A stretch of DNA of 64,000 bases from Jeotgalibaca dankookensis. Its GTDB lineage: Bacteria > Bacillota > Bacilli > Lactobacillales > Aerococcaceae. A program made the position numbers and the translations under genes. The notes under the pieces were generated by a model that had not been told where the DNA came from, ran no database searches, and saw only the letters and a list, made by a program, of their open reading frames with translations. How positions within the stretch are numbered: the first letter of the stretch is position 1; the number at the start of each line of letters is the position of its first letter. The stretch is from positions 558,001-622,000 of the forward strand of contig NZ_CP019728.1 in NCBI RefSeq assembly GCF_002005405.1, written 5' to 3'. This document shows positions 17,456 through 27,373 of this stretch, one piece after another.

Positions 17456-20400
17456 TTGCATCTTGAAAGAGTTGAAATGATTGGATTCAAATCATTTGCA
17501 GATAAAACCGTTATTGAATTCGATAAAGGTGTAACTGCGATTGTCGGCCCAAACGGGAGTGGGAAGAGCAATCTTTCTGAAGCCATTCGTTGGGTACTGG
17601 GGGAGCAATCTGCCAAAAATTTACGTGGTATGAAAATGAACGATATAGTTTTTTCAGGTTCTGATTCTAGGAAACCAGTTAATATCGCAGAAGTAACACT
17701 CGTATTAAATAATGAAGATCGAACGTTACCGATTGATTTTACTGAAGTGAGTTTAACGAGACGAATTAATCGAAATGGAGAAACGGAATGTTTCATTAAT
17801 AGAAAGCCCTGTCGTTTAAAAGATCTAACAGACCTTTTAATGGATTCTGGTATAGGGAAAGATTCTTTTTCACTTATTTCCCAAGGTAAAGTCGAAAAAA
17901 TATTTCAAAGTAAACCCGAAGAACGCCGGTTTATATTTGAAGAAGCGGCGGGAGTAGCGAAATATAAAACACGCAAACTTGGGGCTGAGCGTAAGTTAAA
18001 TGAAACACGCGAACATTTGAATCGAGTAGAAGATATTCTGCACGAAATAAAGGATCAAATGGATCCGCTCGAAACGCAACAAAAGATTGCTAAAATTTAC
18101 CAAGAAAAAAGCAGTCAGCTTAGCGAGATAGAAGTCGCCTTGTTGGCAAGTGAAATTAATGTATTGAATCAGGAATGGCAAAAAAGTAAGGCGCAAATAG
18201 ATGTTTTTCAAAAGAAAGTTATTCAAGAAGAGAAAGAACAAACAGAATTACAAGATGATTTAGCTTTGCTGAAGCATCAGTTGTCACTGTATGAACAAAA
18301 GTTACAGACGCTACAAACAAATTATATTGATACGATTCAAAAAATCGAACAATTAGAAGGTCAGAAAAACGTGTTGATGCAAAAAACAGCTTTTTCTGAA
18401 AAAAACCAAGAAGAACAAGAGTACTTATTAGCAGAAAAACAAGCGAACATAAAAAAAGAAACAGATAAAATGATTGCTTTTAAAAAGCAGATAAATGAAA
18501 AACAGACGAATTATGAGCAACTACAAGCGGTTATAAATGATTTAGAAAAACAAAAAACACAGCTATTAGATGATAATAATTTTAGCTTACAGGAAGTTAG
18601 AGACCACTATATCGATAAGCTTCAAGAACAATCAGTAAATAAAAATACGATTCAACAGCTTGAGCGAGAAAAAGAAATCATTTCTGAAAAATTATCTTCA
18701 GTTGTAAGTAAATTATCAGATTTACGAGATTCAATTGCAAATAGTAAAGAAGAAATGCGTCAATACCAAGATGAACGCATAAAAAAAACGGTAGCGCTTA
18801 AAGAGAAACAGGAAGAATTAAATGCTATTGTTCTGTCCTTAGCCCAAGCAGAAAGAGAGCGCGTAGCATATGATAAAAACATTACCGATGTTTTGCGTAC
18901 CATTCACCAAGCTGAAGCACGCCGTGAGAGTCAACAAGAATTAACGGATTCTTACGCTAGTTATTATCAAGGAGTTAAGGAAGTTTTAAAACGTAAAAAA
19001 CATCTTCCGGGTATATACGGTCCTATTGGCGAACTCTTCCAAGTATCAGAAACCTATACGCTCGCAATCGATACGGCTTTAGGAGGAGCGATTCAAAGCA
19101 TTGTGGTTAATCATCCTCAAACAGCTGCCAAAGCAATCCAAATGCTAAAAACGAATCGCCTAGGGCGTGCTACATTTTTACCATTAAGCGTTATTCAAGG
19201 GAAACAAATTCCTAATAACTTAAAAGAAAAATTAAACAAGCAAGAAGGATTTATGGGCCTTGCTTCTGAACTTATAGAATATGATGATATCTACTCTAAT
19301 GTTGCTACTAATTTATTAGGAACAACAATTATTTCTCAAGACTTAAAAACAGGATTAGTACTTTCCAAATTTTTAAATAATCGTTATCGCGTTGTATCTC
19401 TAGAAGGCGATGTGATTCATGCGGGTGGATCAATGACCGGTGGTGCCTCAAAAAACCAACAGGGAAATTCAGTTTTTAACCGCAAAAATACAATTATAAA
19501 ACTAACTAAGTCTATAGAAGAAAATACCCATCTGTATGAAGATATGAAAGCAAAAAAACAAGCATTATTAGCGAATGATAGGGAAACACTTGAACAAAAA
19601 GATGGTTTACAAGAAGAAATTCGCCAATTACAATTTGAAATTGATAAAAATCAAGAAGATTTAGAAAATAACAAAAAGCGTATTTTAGAATTTGAAGATA
19701 AGCAAGCTGTTTATCTTTTTGATAAAGAAGAATACCAAAAAAATCTACTTGAATTTAATGATATGTTAGCCAAAGAACTGGGTAAGAAAGAATCTTTAGT
19801 AACAGAATTAGAAGTTATAAAAAAAGATATGGCTAAACTAAGTTTAAGTGAAGAAGAAAGACAAACCTTACTTGAGTCGATTCAAACTGATTTAAGCATC
19901 AATCAACAGCAGTTTGCAGTTTTGAAAGAACAGTTAAAACAGCTGAAGAATACTGTTAGAGCTAATCGTGACTGGATCGAAAAAGAAACCCAAGTAATCC
20001 AAAGACTCCAAAAAATGCTTGAGTCTAATAATTTAGAAGAAACAACTAATCGCCAGCTGACTTCAAAATTACTAGAAGCACTAAAAATAAGTGCTAGCCA
20101 GAAAGAACAATTAAATCAAGAGCTAAGTGATATCCGTGAAAAGAAACATAGTTTGGAAGAAGAAACAGAAACTAAAAATAATCAATTAAGAAAATTGACG
20201 ATAAGTATCCAGGATACACTTGAAAAACTATCGAAATTAAAAAGTGAATCGGGCCGACAAGAGTCATCGATTGATCATCATTTGAATCGGTTAAGTGAAA
20301 CCTATGGATTAAGTTATGAAGCAGCGATTGCCAAGTTTAAGTTAACCCTATCGGTTGAAGAGGCCAAACAAATTGTTTCACAGTTAAAACAAGAAATTGT

Positions 20401-21022
20401 AAATCTTGGACCTGTTAATATCGCGGCAATTGGAGAATATGAACGTATCTCAGAGCGATTCACTTTCCTAAGTCAACAGCAAGCAGATTTAATGGAAGCA
20501 AGACGGTCCTTGCTAGGAACCATGGAGGAAATGGATGCAGAAGTTTCAAAACGTTTTCTAATTACTTTTAATGCCATCAAGAAACAATTTGAGAAAACTT
20601 TTCCTAAATTGTTTGGTGGAGGTAAAGCTACCATTGTTATGTCAGAGCAAGATAATATTTTAGAAACCGGAATAGATATTATTGCTCAACCACCTGGGAA
20701 AAAATTAGAACAACTCAGTCTACTTTCAGGTGGTGAAAAAGCCTTTACGGCTATTGCCCTACTGTTTGCTATTATTGAAGTTTCACCGGTTCCTTTTTGT
20801 GTTTTAGACGAAGTAGAAGCGGCATTAGATGAAACAAATGTTACGCGATTTGGTAAGTACCTCGCTTCTTTTGAAAACCAGACACAATTTATCGTTATCA
20901 CCCATCGTAAAGGAACAATGGAAGAAGCTGATGTTCTATATGGGGTTACGATGCAAGACTCAGGAGTTTCTCGTTTAGCGTCTGTTAAATTTGCAGAAAA
21001 TCAGGAGGAAGAAATAAAATGA
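17456..21022 (+). CDS. smc: Chromosome partition protein SMC
   Basis: Condensin ATPase organising the chromosome with ScpA/ScpB. Long coiled-coil protein of 1188 residues: N-terminal Walker A GPNGSGKSNLSEAIRWVLGE, two long coiled-coil arms, a central hinge (about 510-670, with GGASKN), and the C-terminal signature LSGGEKAFTAIALLFA plus Walker B VLDEVEAALDE. An ATG at 17447 directly abuts the AGGAAGG site; TTG 17456 has correct spacing. The TTG start also gives an N terminus (MHLERVEMIGFKSF) aligning residue for residue with the Bacillus SMC start, so it is preferred. Overlaps the next gene by 4 nt. Confidence 0.96.
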   Translation: MHLERVEMIGFKSFADKTVIEFDKGVTAIVGPNGSGKSNLSEAIRWVLGEQSAKNLRGMKMNDIVFSGSDSRKPVNIAEVTLVLNNEDRTLPIDFTEVSLTRRINRNGETECFINRKPCRLKDLTDLLMDSGIGKDSFSLISQGKVEKIFQSKPEERRFIFEEAAGVAKYKTRKLGAERKLNETREHLNRVEDILHEIKDQMDPLETQQKIAKIYQEKSSQLSEIEVALLASEINVLNQEWQKSKAQIDVFQKKVIQEEKEQTELQDDLALLKHQLSLYEQKLQTLQTNYIDTIQKIEQLEGQKNVLMQKTAFSEKNQEEQEYLLAEKQANIKKETDKMIAFKKQINEKQTNYEQLQAVINDLEKQKTQLLDDNNFSLQEVRDHYIDKLQEQSVNKNTIQQLEREKEIISEKLSSVVSKLSDLRDSIANSKEEMRQYQDERIKKTVALKEKQEELNAIVLSLAQAERERVAYDKNITDVLRTIHQAEARRESQQELTDSYASYYQGVKEVLKRKKHLPGIYGPIGELFQVSETYTLAIDTALGGAIQSIVVNHPQTAAKAIQMLKTNRLGRATFLPLSVIQGKQIPNNLKEKLNKQEGFMGLASELIEYDDIYSNVATNLLGTTIISQDLKTGLVLSKFLNNRYRVVSLEGDVIHAGGSMTGGASKNQQGNSVFNRKNTIIKLTKSIEENTHLYEDMKAKKQALLANDRETLEQKDGLQEEIRQLQFEIDKNQEDLENNKKRILEFEDKQAVYLFDKEEYQKNLLEFNDMLAKELGKKESLVTELEVIKKDMAKLSLSEEERQTLLESIQTDLSINQQQFAVLKEQLKQLKNTVRANRDWIEKETQVIQRLQKMLESNNLEETTNRQLTSKLLEALKISASQKEQLNQELSDIREKKHSLEEETETKNNQLRKLTISIQDTLEKLSKLKSESGRQESSIDHHLNRLSETYGLSYEAAIAKFKLTLSVEEAKQIVSQLKQEIVNLGPVNIAAIGEYERISERFTFLSQQQADLMEARRSLLGTMEEMDAEVSKRFLITFNAIKKQFEKTFPKLFGGGKATIVMSEQDNILETGIDIIAQPPGKKLEQLSLLSGGEKAFTAIALLFAIIEVSPVPFCVLDEVEAALDETNVTRFGKYLASFENQTQFIVITHRKGTMEEADVLYGVTMQDSGVSRLASVKFAENQEEEIK

Positions 21023-21831
21023 TTAAATTAATCGCACTTGATTTAGATGGGACGTTATTAAATTCTCAAAAAAAAATAAGTAAAGCAAATAAAGCTGCCA
21101 TCCATTCAGCAATAAAAAAAGGTGTTAAAGTGGTGTTATGTACAGGAAGACCCTTGATGGGGATTAAACAATATGTTGATGAGCTACAGTTATTAGATGC
21201 GGAAGATTTTTCAATTACTTATAATGGTGGGTTAGTACAAAGAAATCATAATTCGGAAGTCTTATCCCAAAAAACTTTGTCTTACGAAGATATTCAAGCC
21301 ATTTATACTCTGAGTCAAAAATTGGAAGTACCAATGAATATATTAGATTTGAATTATGTTTACGAACCAGCGTATCCCGTTGATCGCCCTTCTTTATACC
21401 CCTCCTTACAGAGCGCCAGTTTGCCCTTTATAAAATGTGATATTGATTCGTTTAAAGAAAATCAGCGATTCAATAAGGTTGTCTTTTGTACAGAAGCCAA
21501 ATTTTTAGATCAAACAATTTCTAAAATACCAGCAGATTTTTACCAACGTTTTTCAACAATGAAATCTCGTCCGCTTCTATTTGAAATTATGCATCCAGAA
21601 GTGAATAAAGGTTCCGGTATTGCACAACTTTGTAACTTACTCAATATTACATCTGACCAAGTAATGGTCTGCGGGGACGAAGAAAATGATTTAGCTATGT
21701 TAGAGTATGCGGGTGTAGCTGTTGCGATGGCTAATGCAAGTGAACAAGTTAAAAAAGCTGCTACATTTATTACGAAAAGCAATGATGAGGATGGCGTTGC
21801 ATACGCGATTCAACACTATGTAAACGAATAG
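21019..21831 (+). CDS. Cof-type HAD-superfamily phosphatase
   Basis: 270-residue hydrolase of the Cof/YidA group (HAD IIB), which dephosphorylates sugar phosphates or cofactors. Motif I is LDLDGTLLNS (catalytic Asp in DxD), motif II CTGRP, and motif IV GDEENDLAMLEYAG; the C2 cap lies between. Substrate cannot be told from sequence. Starts within the smc stop (ATGA overlap), so it is coupled to smc; many lactic acid bacteria have a HAD gene between smc and ftsY. Confidence 0.93.
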   Translation: MIKLIALDLDGTLLNSQKKISKANKAAIHSAIKKGVKVVLCTGRPLMGIKQYVDELQLLDAEDFSITYNGGLVQRNHNSEVLSQKTLSYEDIQAIYTLSQKLEVPMNILDLNYVYEPAYPVDRPSLYPSLQSASLPFIKCDIDSFKENQRFNKVVFCTEAKFLDQTISKIPADFYQRFSTMKSRPLLFEIMHPEVNKGSGIAQLCNLLNITSDQVMVCGDEENDLAMLEYAGVAVAMANASEQVKKAATFITKSNDEDGVAYAIQHYVNE

Positions 21832-21849
21832 ATAAAGGGAGTGAAGAAA

Positions 21850-22863
21850 ATGGGTTTATTTGATCGCATAAAACGAGCATTTACCGGCGAAGACGTTACA
21901 CAAGAACCAGTTAGCGAAGAGAAACGCATCGTAATTGATAAGTTTGATAAAGGTATGGAGAAAACACGAAAAAGTTTTTCAGAAAAAATTAATGAACTAT
22001 TTGCTGGCTTTCGCGAAATCGATGAAGACTTCTTTGATGATTTAGAAGAGGTGTTGATCTCAGCAGACGTCGGTTTTGACATGACTATTGCCATTTCAGA
22101 TGTTTTACGCGAAGAGATGCGTGTGCGTCCAGGACGAACCGGTGAAGAAGTAAAAAATATTATTATTGAAAAAATGGTTGAAATTTATGAAAAGGGTGAA
22201 ATTGATTTACCCGTTATCAATGAAAATCCTAATGGCTTAACGGTGATCTTATTTGTAGGAGTTAACGGTGTCGGGAAAACAACGACTATCGGAAAATACG
22301 CCTATAAGCTTAAAAATGAAGGGAAAAAAGTTTTACTAGCTGCCGGGGATACCTTCCGAGCAGGTGCGATTGAGCAGTTAGAGGTGTGGGCTGAGCGTGT
22401 GGGCGTAGATGTTGTGACGAACGCTGCAAAATCAGACCCTGCAGCTTTAGTCTTTGATGCTCTGAAAAAAGGTAAAGCTGATCATTATGACTACTTATTA
22501 ATAGATACAGCCGGTCGTTTGCAAAACAAAGTCAACTTAATGAAAGAGCTAGAAAAAATAAATCGTATTATCGAACGTGAAATTCCAGGTGGCGCTTCTG
22601 AAACGCTTTTAGTCTTAGATGCAACAACAGGACAAAACGCTTTAATTCAAGCTAAACAATTTAAAGAAACCACCAATGTAACAGGATTAATTTTAACCAA
22701 GTTAGATGGAACTGCTAAGGGTGGCGTTATCTTGGCTATTCGCCAAGAAATGGAAATACCTGTTAAATTTGTAGGACTAGGAGAAGGGTTAAACGATTTG
22801 CAGACCTTTGATCCTGAACAATATATTTATGGCTTAGTAAAAGGTTTAGTTGAGAAAAATTAA
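21850..22863 (+). CDS. ftsY: Signal recognition particle receptor FtsY
   Basis: GTPase receptor that docks SRP-ribosome complexes at the membrane. 337 residues with a short acidic/basic N-terminal A region, NG domain with GVNGVGKTTTIGKYA (P-loop), DTFRAGAIEQL, DTAGRLQNK, TKLDGTAKGG and GLGEGLNDLQTFD. AAAGGGAGTG precedes ATG 21850 (MGLFDRIKRAF); the earlier GTG at 21841 is inside that site. SRP partner ffh lies two genes downstream. Confidence 0.97.
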   Translation: MGLFDRIKRAFTGEDVTQEPVSEEKRIVIDKFDKGMEKTRKSFSEKINELFAGFREIDEDFFDDLEEVLISADVGFDMTIAISDVLREEMRVRPGRTGEEVKNIIIEKMVEIYEKGEIDLPVINENPNGLTVILFVGVNGVGKTTTIGKYAYKLKNEGKKVLLAAGDTFRAGAIEQLEVWAERVGVDVVTNAAKSDPAALVFDALKKGKADHYDYLLIDTAGRLQNKVNLMKELEKINRIIEREIPGGASETLLVLDATTGQNALIQAKQFKETTNVTGLILTKLDGTAKGGVILAIRQEMEIPVKFVGLGEGLNDLQTFDPEQYIYGLVKGLVEKN

Positions 22864-22906
22864 AAATGGTTGATGCCTTTATTGAACGTTTTACCTATAA
22901 TTCACA

Positions 22907-22935
22907 TTGACATTTAGATAGAGAGTCGGTATTCT
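22907..22935 (+). promoter_or_regulatory. ylxM-ffh promoter
   Basis: Consensus -35 TTGACA (22907-22912), 17-nt spacer, -10 TATTCT (22930-22935), about 50 nt before ylxM. Confidence 0.7.
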
Positions 22936-22987
22936 AGAAAGTAATGTAAAGTCGTTACCTTGACAAAGAAAGTGGGATGAAAGAATA

Positions 22988-23329
22988 ATGGTGGCAATTT
23001 CAAAAACTAATTACATGAATACCTTATTCGATTTTTACGGTATTCTACTAACATCCAAACAAAGAGGGTACCTCGCACTTTACTACGGCGATGATTATTC
23101 ATTAGGAGAAATTGCTGATGAATTCGAAGTGAGTCGCCAGGCTATTTACGATAATATTAAACGAACTGAAAAGCTTCTAACGGCCTACGAAGAAAAACTC
23201 CATTTAGTGGAAAATTTCACCTTACGTCAGGACTTACTAGAGCAGCTCAAGGAACATGCAAATGAGAAATACGTAGATGATACAGAATTAAATCATCTTA
23301 TTTATCAACTGGAATCAATCGATGAGTAA
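22988..23329 (+). CDS. ylxM: YlxM-type SRP-associated DNA-binding-like protein
   Basis: 113-residue UPF0122 protein always linked to ffh. It has a sigma-region-4-like helix-turn-helix: [26 protein letters not shown], then [13 protein letters not shown]. Known streptococcal YlxM stimulates SRP GTPase activity rather than acting as a classic regulator. Starts at ATG 22988, with a second in-frame GTG next to it. 14 nt separate it from ffh. Confidence 0.93.
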   Translation: MVAISKTNYMNTLFDFYGILLTSKQRGYLALYYGDDYSLGEIADEFEVSRQAIYDNIKRTEKLLTAYEEKLHLVENFTLRQDLLEQLKEHANEKYVDDTELNHLIYQLESIDE

Positions 23330-23343
23330 TTAAAAGGATGTGA

Positions 23344-24774
23344 ATGAATATGGCATTTGAAGATTTATCAGATCGTCTCCAAGGAGCGATGACCAAAATC
23401 GGTAAGAAAGGTAAAATTACCGAAGCAGATTTAAAAGAAATGATGCGTGAAGTACGCCTTGCTTTACTTGAAGCTGATGTTAATTTTAAGGTAGTAAAAG
23501 ACTTTGTTCGAAAAGTAAACGAGCGCGCGTTAGGGTCAGATATACTAGAATCCCTTTCACCTGCCCAACAAGTTGTTAAGATTGTTAACGAAGAATTGAC
23601 CGAATTAATGGGTGGCGAACAAGAACCATTTGTTTTCGCTAAAAAGCCGCCTACAGTTGTAATGATGGTTGGTTTACAAGGGGCCGGGAAAACTACGACT
23701 GCTGGTAAAATAGCAAACTATATGAAGAAACGTGAAAATAAAAGACCTTTGCTAGCAGCAGCCGATGTTTACCGTCCAGCAGCGATTGACCAGTTGCAGA
23801 CTATTGGTCAACAACTAGATTTTCCAGTTTATTCAAAGGGAACCGAGGCAAATCCAGTAGACATTGCTCGCGAAGCAGTTGAAGAAGCACGTTTGACTGG
23901 CCGTGATTTGGTTATTATTGATACAGCGGGACGCTTACACGTCGATGATGTTCTAATGACAGAGTTAAAAAATATTAAAACAGCTATTCAACCAGATGAA
24001 ATTCTTTTTACAGTGGATGCAATGACCGGACAAGATGCCGTCAATGTTGCTAAAGCCTTTAATGAACAATTAGATATTACTGGCGTTGTCTTAACAAAAC
24101 TAGACGGTGATACACGTGGTGGTTCTGCTCTTTCTATTCGTTCGATTACTGGTAAGCCGATTAAGTTTACAGGTCAGGGCGAAAAATTAGATGATATTGA
24201 ACCATTCTATCCGGATAGAATGGCGTCACGTATTTTAGGGATGGGCGATATGCTTACTTTAATTGAACGTGCGCAACAGGACTATGACGAAGATAAAGCC
24301 AAAGAAATGGCGGACAAAATTCGCGAAAACACCTTTAATTTTAATGATTTTATAGATCAAATGGACCAAGTAGCTAATATGGGTCCCTTAGAAGACCTAC
24401 TAAAAATGATTCCGGGTATGAACCAAATGCCAGGGATGGATCAAGTAAAAATTGATCCTCAAGATATGGTTCATATGAAAGCCATCGTTCAATCCATGAC
24501 CAATGAAGAAAGAGAAAATCCGGATATGCTATCGCAAAGCAGACGTCGCAGAATTTCCAAAGGTTCAGGGCGAAATTTAGCAGAAGTTAATCGGATGATT
24601 AAACAATTTAATGAGTCACGTAAAATGATGAATAGCATGTCAAAAGGTAATTTCAGCGGCATGGAAGGCCTAATGGGTAACGGACCAAAGGGTAAGCTTA
24701 ACCAGTTAGCGATGAAAAAAATGGCTCGTAAAATGGGTAAAAAGAAGAAAAAGAAGAAAAAGAAAAAAAAATAG
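23344..24774 (+). CDS. ffh: Signal recognition particle protein Ffh
   Basis: GTPase that binds 4.5S RNA and signal peptides and targets membrane proteins. 476 residues: NG domain with GLQGAGKTTTAGKIA (P-loop), DVYRPAAIDQL, DTAGRLHVDD, TKLDGDTRGG; M domain rich in Met (MGPLEDLLKMIPGMNQMPGM) with the RNA-binding SRRRRISKGSG motif. The C terminus ends in an uninterrupted run of eleven Lys residues, which is longer and more uniform than normal. AGG six bases before ATG 23344; ATG 23350 is an alternative. Confidence 0.97.
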   Translation: MNMAFEDLSDRLQGAMTKIGKKGKITEADLKEMMREVRLALLEADVNFKVVKDFVRKVNERALGSDILESLSPAQQVVKIVNEELTELMGGEQEPFVFAKKPPTVVMMVGLQGAGKTTTAGKIANYMKKRENKRPLLAAADVYRPAAIDQLQTIGQQLDFPVYSKGTEANPVDIAREAVEEARLTGRDLVIIDTAGRLHVDDVLMTELKNIKTAIQPDEILFTVDAMTGQDAVNVAKAFNEQLDITGVVLTKLDGDTRGGSALSIRSITGKPIKFTGQGEKLDDIEPFYPDRMASRILGMGDMLTLIERAQQDYDEDKAKEMADKIRENTFNFNDFIDQMDQVANMGPLEDLLKMIPGMNQMPGMDQVKIDPQDMVHMKAIVQSMTNEERENPDMLSQSRRRRISKGSGRNLAEVNRMIKQFNESRKMMNSMSKGNFSGMEGLMGNGPKGKLNQLAMKKMARKMGKKKKKKKKKKK

Positions 24775-24861
24775 GCCTGTAAAGAAAAAACACTTTACAA
24801 GCTCCTTATTAACTGGTATCATATCATTTGTGAGATTTAGAAATTGGAGGTGTATTTAAGA

Positions 24862-25134
24862 ATGTCAGTTAAAATTCGTTTAAAACGTATGGGATCAAAA
24901 AGAAATCCTTTTTACCGTGTAGTTGTTGCTGATTCTCGCGCTCCGCGTGATGGTCGCTACATCGAAAAAATTGGTTCATACAACCCAGTTGTAGAACCAG
25001 CTGAAGTGAAATTTGATGAAGAACTTGTATTAAAATGGTTAGCTAATGGTGCGCAACCTTCTGATACAGTAAGAAACTTGCTATCCAAAGAAGGCATTAT
25101 GAAAAAATTCCACGACTCTAAATTAGCTAAATAA
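24862..25134 (+). CDS. rpsP: 30S ribosomal protein S16
   Basis: 90-residue ribosomal protein starting [21 protein letters not shown], with [19 protein letters not shown] characteristic of S16. The start follows TTGGAGG; the in-frame codons upstream include that site. Between ffh and rpsP is a TGTAAAG/CTTTACA hairpin without a T-tract. Start of the conserved rpsP-khpA-rimM-trmD-rplS group. Confidence 0.97.
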   Translation: MSVKIRLKRMGSKRNPFYRVVVADSRAPRDGRYIEKIGSYNPVVEPAEVKFDEELVLKWLANGAQPSDTVRNLLSKEGIMKKFHDSKLAK

Positions 25135-25188
25135 TGAATGAGTTGAGTATTCAGTAGCATTGAAATTACCAAAAGGATGGTGGATTAC

Positions 25189-25434
25189 ATGCCTGATATT
25201 GAAGAATTGATTCTAACCATGGTCAAACCACTCGTAGAGCATCAAGATGAGGTTTCGATTGATATTAAAGAAACAAAAGAGTTCCTCGAGTATCATTTAA
25301 ACGTTAACCCTGATGATGTTGGCCGTGTCATTGGTAAACAAGGTCGGATTGCTAAAGCAATTCGAACAATCGTGTACAGTGTCCGTACAAAACAATCGAA
25401 ACGTGTCCGCTTAGTTATTGACGGTGGAAACTAA
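25189..25434 (+). CDS. khpA: KH-domain RNA-binding protein KhpA (YlqC)
   Basis: Single type-II-like KH domain protein that, with KhpB/EloR, binds RNA and affects cell elongation in streptococci and lactobacilli. 81 residues; the RNA-binding GxxG loop is in DDVGRVIGKQGRIAKAIRTIV. ATG 25189 (MPDIEELI) is preferred to ATG 25177, which directly touches the AAAAGG site. Conserved position after rpsP. Confidence 0.93.
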   Translation: MPDIEELILTMVKPLVEHQDEVSIDIKETKEFLEYHLNVNPDDVGRVIGKQGRIAKAIRTIVYSVRTKQSKRVRLVIDGGN

Positions 25435-25465
25435 GAAAAGTTTAAACGACGCATACACAAATATA

Positions 25466-25509
25466 AAAAGAGGACATTCAATTTTTATTGATCTGTCCCT
25501 TTTTTTTTT
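25466..25509 (+). terminator. Intrinsic terminator after khpA
   Basis: Stem GGACA/TGTCC extended inside by TCAAT/ATTGA and followed by ten T residues; separates rpsP-khpA from rimM-trmD. Confidence 0.85.
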
Positions 25510-25535
25510 CAAATTAATTTCGAAGAGGTGGATAA

Positions 25536-26054
25536 ATGGAAGAATACTTAGAAGTAGGAAGTATTGTTAACACACAAGGTTTAAAAGGTGAGGTTCGAGT
25601 CGTTTCTGTAACGGATTTTGCTGAAAAACGCTATAAAAAAGGGTCGGAATTACTTCTATTTCAGGATGGAAAAGATCCAATCACCTTAACTGTTAAGAGT
25701 CACCGTAAACATAAGAACTTCGACCTTTTGACATTTGAAAGTAAAAATTCCATTGAAGCTGTTGAAATATATAAAGGTGGGATATTGAAAGTCTCTACTG
25801 ATGATCTTCATGAATTACCAGGAGATGAATATTACTATCATGAAATTATCGGCTTAACTGTTAAAACAAAAGAAGATGAGATATTAGGTGAGGTAAAAGA
25901 AATTTTACCATTAGGTTCAAATGATGTTTGGGTTGTTCAGAGAAAAGGCAAAAAAGATTTATTATTGCCTTATATCAAAGATGTCGTTCAAAAGGTTGAT
26001 CTAAACGAAGGTATAGTGGAAGTGACTCTTTTGGAAGGAATGCTGGACGAATGA
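25536..26054 (+). CDS. rimM: 16S rRNA processing protein RimM
   Basis: Assembly factor for the 30S head, binds S19. 172 residues: N-terminal RimM beta-barrel beginning [22 protein letters not shown] and a C-terminal PRC-barrel ([11 protein letters not shown] ... [12 protein letters not shown] ... [10 protein letters not shown]). GAGGTGG before ATG. Its stop overlaps the trmD start (ATGA), so the two are coupled. Confidence 0.96.
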   Translation: MEEYLEVGSIVNTQGLKGEVRVVSVTDFAEKRYKKGSELLLFQDGKDPITLTVKSHRKHKNFDLLTFESKNSIEAVEIYKGGILKVSTDDLHELPGDEYYYHEIIGLTVKTKEDEILGEVKEILPLGSNDVWVVQRKGKKDLLLPYIKDVVQKVDLNEGIVEVTLLEGMLDE

Positions 26055-26785
26055 AAATCAATATTTTAACCCTTTTTCCAGATATGTTTGAAGGTCCTTT
26101 AACAGATTCAATTATTGGTAAGGCAGCTGAAAAAGAAATTGTAAAAATTGAAACCACTAATTTTCGTGATTTTTCCGATAGTAAACACAAAACAGTCGAT
26201 GATTATCCCTTTGGTGGTGGAGCAGGAATGTTGTTAAAAGCACAACCAATAGTGGATGCGATTACTCACATTGCTCAGGAAAACCCTGAAACTAAAAAAA
26301 GAGTTATACTAATGGATCCAGCTGGTAAAAAGTATAATCAAAACTTAGCTGAGGAATTAGCTCAAGAAGAACATCTTGTATTCATATGTGGCCATTATGA
26401 GGGATACGACGAGCGTATTAAAGCACATATTACAGACGAAATTTCAATTGGTGACTTTATTCTAACGGGTGGAGAATTGAGTGCGATGGTTATTATAGAC
26501 AGCGTTGTTCGACTACTCCCAGAAGTATTAGGCAATACCTTATCGAATCAAACTGATTCATTTTCAACAGGCCTGCTGGAACATCCTCAGTATACACGGC
26601 CCCGTGAGTTTCGTGGACAAGAAGTACCCGAAGTGTTGCTCAGTGGCAATCATGCTAAAATTGCTGAATGGCAAGATAAAGAATCCTTGCGTAAAACATG
26701 GATTAGACGTCCGGATATGCTTGATAAGCTTGATTTAACGCAAAAACAAAAAGAATGGATACAAGAATTTGAAGTAGGAAACTAA
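26051..26785 (+). CDS. trmD: tRNA (guanine37-N1)-methyltransferase TrmD
   Basis: SPOUT methyltransferase making m1G37 to prevent +1 frameshifting. 244 residues; begins [17 protein letters not shown], has [22 protein letters not shown] and the knotted SAM-binding [17 protein letters not shown]. All core motifs intact. Overlaps rimM by 4 nt. Confidence 0.97.
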   Translation: MKINILTLFPDMFEGPLTDSIIGKAAEKEIVKIETTNFRDFSDSKHKTVDDYPFGGGAGMLLKAQPIVDAITHIAQENPETKKRVILMDPAGKKYNQNLAEELAQEEHLVFICGHYEGYDERIKAHITDEISIGDFILTGGELSAMVIIDSVVRLLPEVLGNTLSNQTDSFSTGLLEHPQYTRPREFRGQEVPEVLLSGNHAKIAEWQDKESLRKTWIRRPDMLDKLDLTQKQKEWIQEFEVGN

Positions 26786-26810
26786 AAGAATCTAAAATAT
26801 TAATTAAGAC

Positions 26811-26839
26811 TTTACAGATATTTTTAATTATGTTAAACT
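26811..26839 (+). promoter_or_regulatory. rplS promoter
   Basis: -35 TTTACA (26811-26816), 17-nt spacer and extended -10 TGTTAAACT (TAAACT at 26834-26839). It sits just after trmD and implies a leader of about 85-90 nt. Confidence 0.6.
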
Positions 26840-26844
26840 CATAC

Positions 26845-26925
26845 GAGTGGGCAGGAAACTGTTCCAAGATAACGATATTCCGCTGATAGGTTATAGACTA
26901 TATATGAATATTTGTTGGAAGGAGA
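26845..26925 (+). promoter_or_regulatory. Possible L19 autoregulatory leader
   Basis: The leader of rplS between its promoter and Shine-Dalgarno contains GGAA/TTCC and GATAAC/GTTAT pairing possibilities around an ATTCCGCTG segment. A ribosomal L19 leader family is known upstream of rplS in low-GC Gram-positives; assignment here is by position and size, not by a covariance match. Confidence 0.4.
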
Positions 26926-26932
26926 AAAAGAT

Positions 26933-27274
26933 ATGAATCTAATTGACAAAATTACTCAAGAACAACTACGCAGTGATATTCCTAGTTTCCGTCCAGGAGA
27001 CACAGTGCGTGTACACGTTCGTGTTGTAGAAGGTGAAAGAGAACGTATTCAGCTATTTGAAGGCGTTGTAATCAAACGTCGTGGCGCAGGAATTAGCGAA
27101 ACTTATACAGTTCGTAAAATTTCTAATGGCGTTGGCGTTGAACGTACATTCCCTATCCACACACCACGTGTTGCTAAAATCGAAGTTGTTCGTTTCGGTA
27201 AAGTACGTCGTGCAAAACTGTACTACTTACGTGCATTACACGGAAAAGCAGCTCGTATTCGCGAGCGTCGTTAA
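26933..27274 (+). CDS. rplS: 50S ribosomal protein L19
   Basis: 113-residue ribosomal protein at the 30S-50S interface. [19 protein letters not shown] start, [16 protein letters not shown] and [14 protein letters not shown] are diagnostic, ending KAARIRERR. The ATG follows TTGGAAGGAG; the upstream in-frame codons are the ribosome site. Separate transcription from trmD is likely. Confidence 0.97.
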   Translation: MNLIDKITQEQLRSDIPSFRPGDTVRVHVRVVEGERERIQLFEGVVIKRRGAGISETYTVRKISNGVGVERTFPIHTPRVAKIEVVRFGKVRRAKLYYLRALHGKAARIRERR

Positions 27275-27290
27275 TCAAATATGCGTCTTA

Positions 27291-27320
27291 AAAGAGTCAG
27301 CTTATGCTGGCTCTTTTTGT
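27291..27320 (+). terminator. Intrinsic terminator after rplS
   Basis: AAAGAGTCAGC and GCTGGCTCTTT pair around a TTAT loop, followed by T residues. Confidence 0.9.
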
Positions 27321-27333
27321 TTATATTCATCTG

Positions 27334-27342
27334 TGATATACT
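27334..27342 (+). promoter_or_regulatory. Promoter of the 142-residue orphan gene, extended -10
   Basis: TGATATACT (TATACT at 27337-27342) about 32 nt before the TTG start codon. Confidence 0.5.
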
Positions 27343-27373
27343 GGATTAGTAAAATCCGAAGGGGGTAAAAAGA

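Noticed and set aside
24778-24799. Terminator between ffh and rpsP
   Set aside because: TGTAAAG/CTTTACA forms a 7-bp hairpin but there is no following T-tract; cotranscription is more likely.
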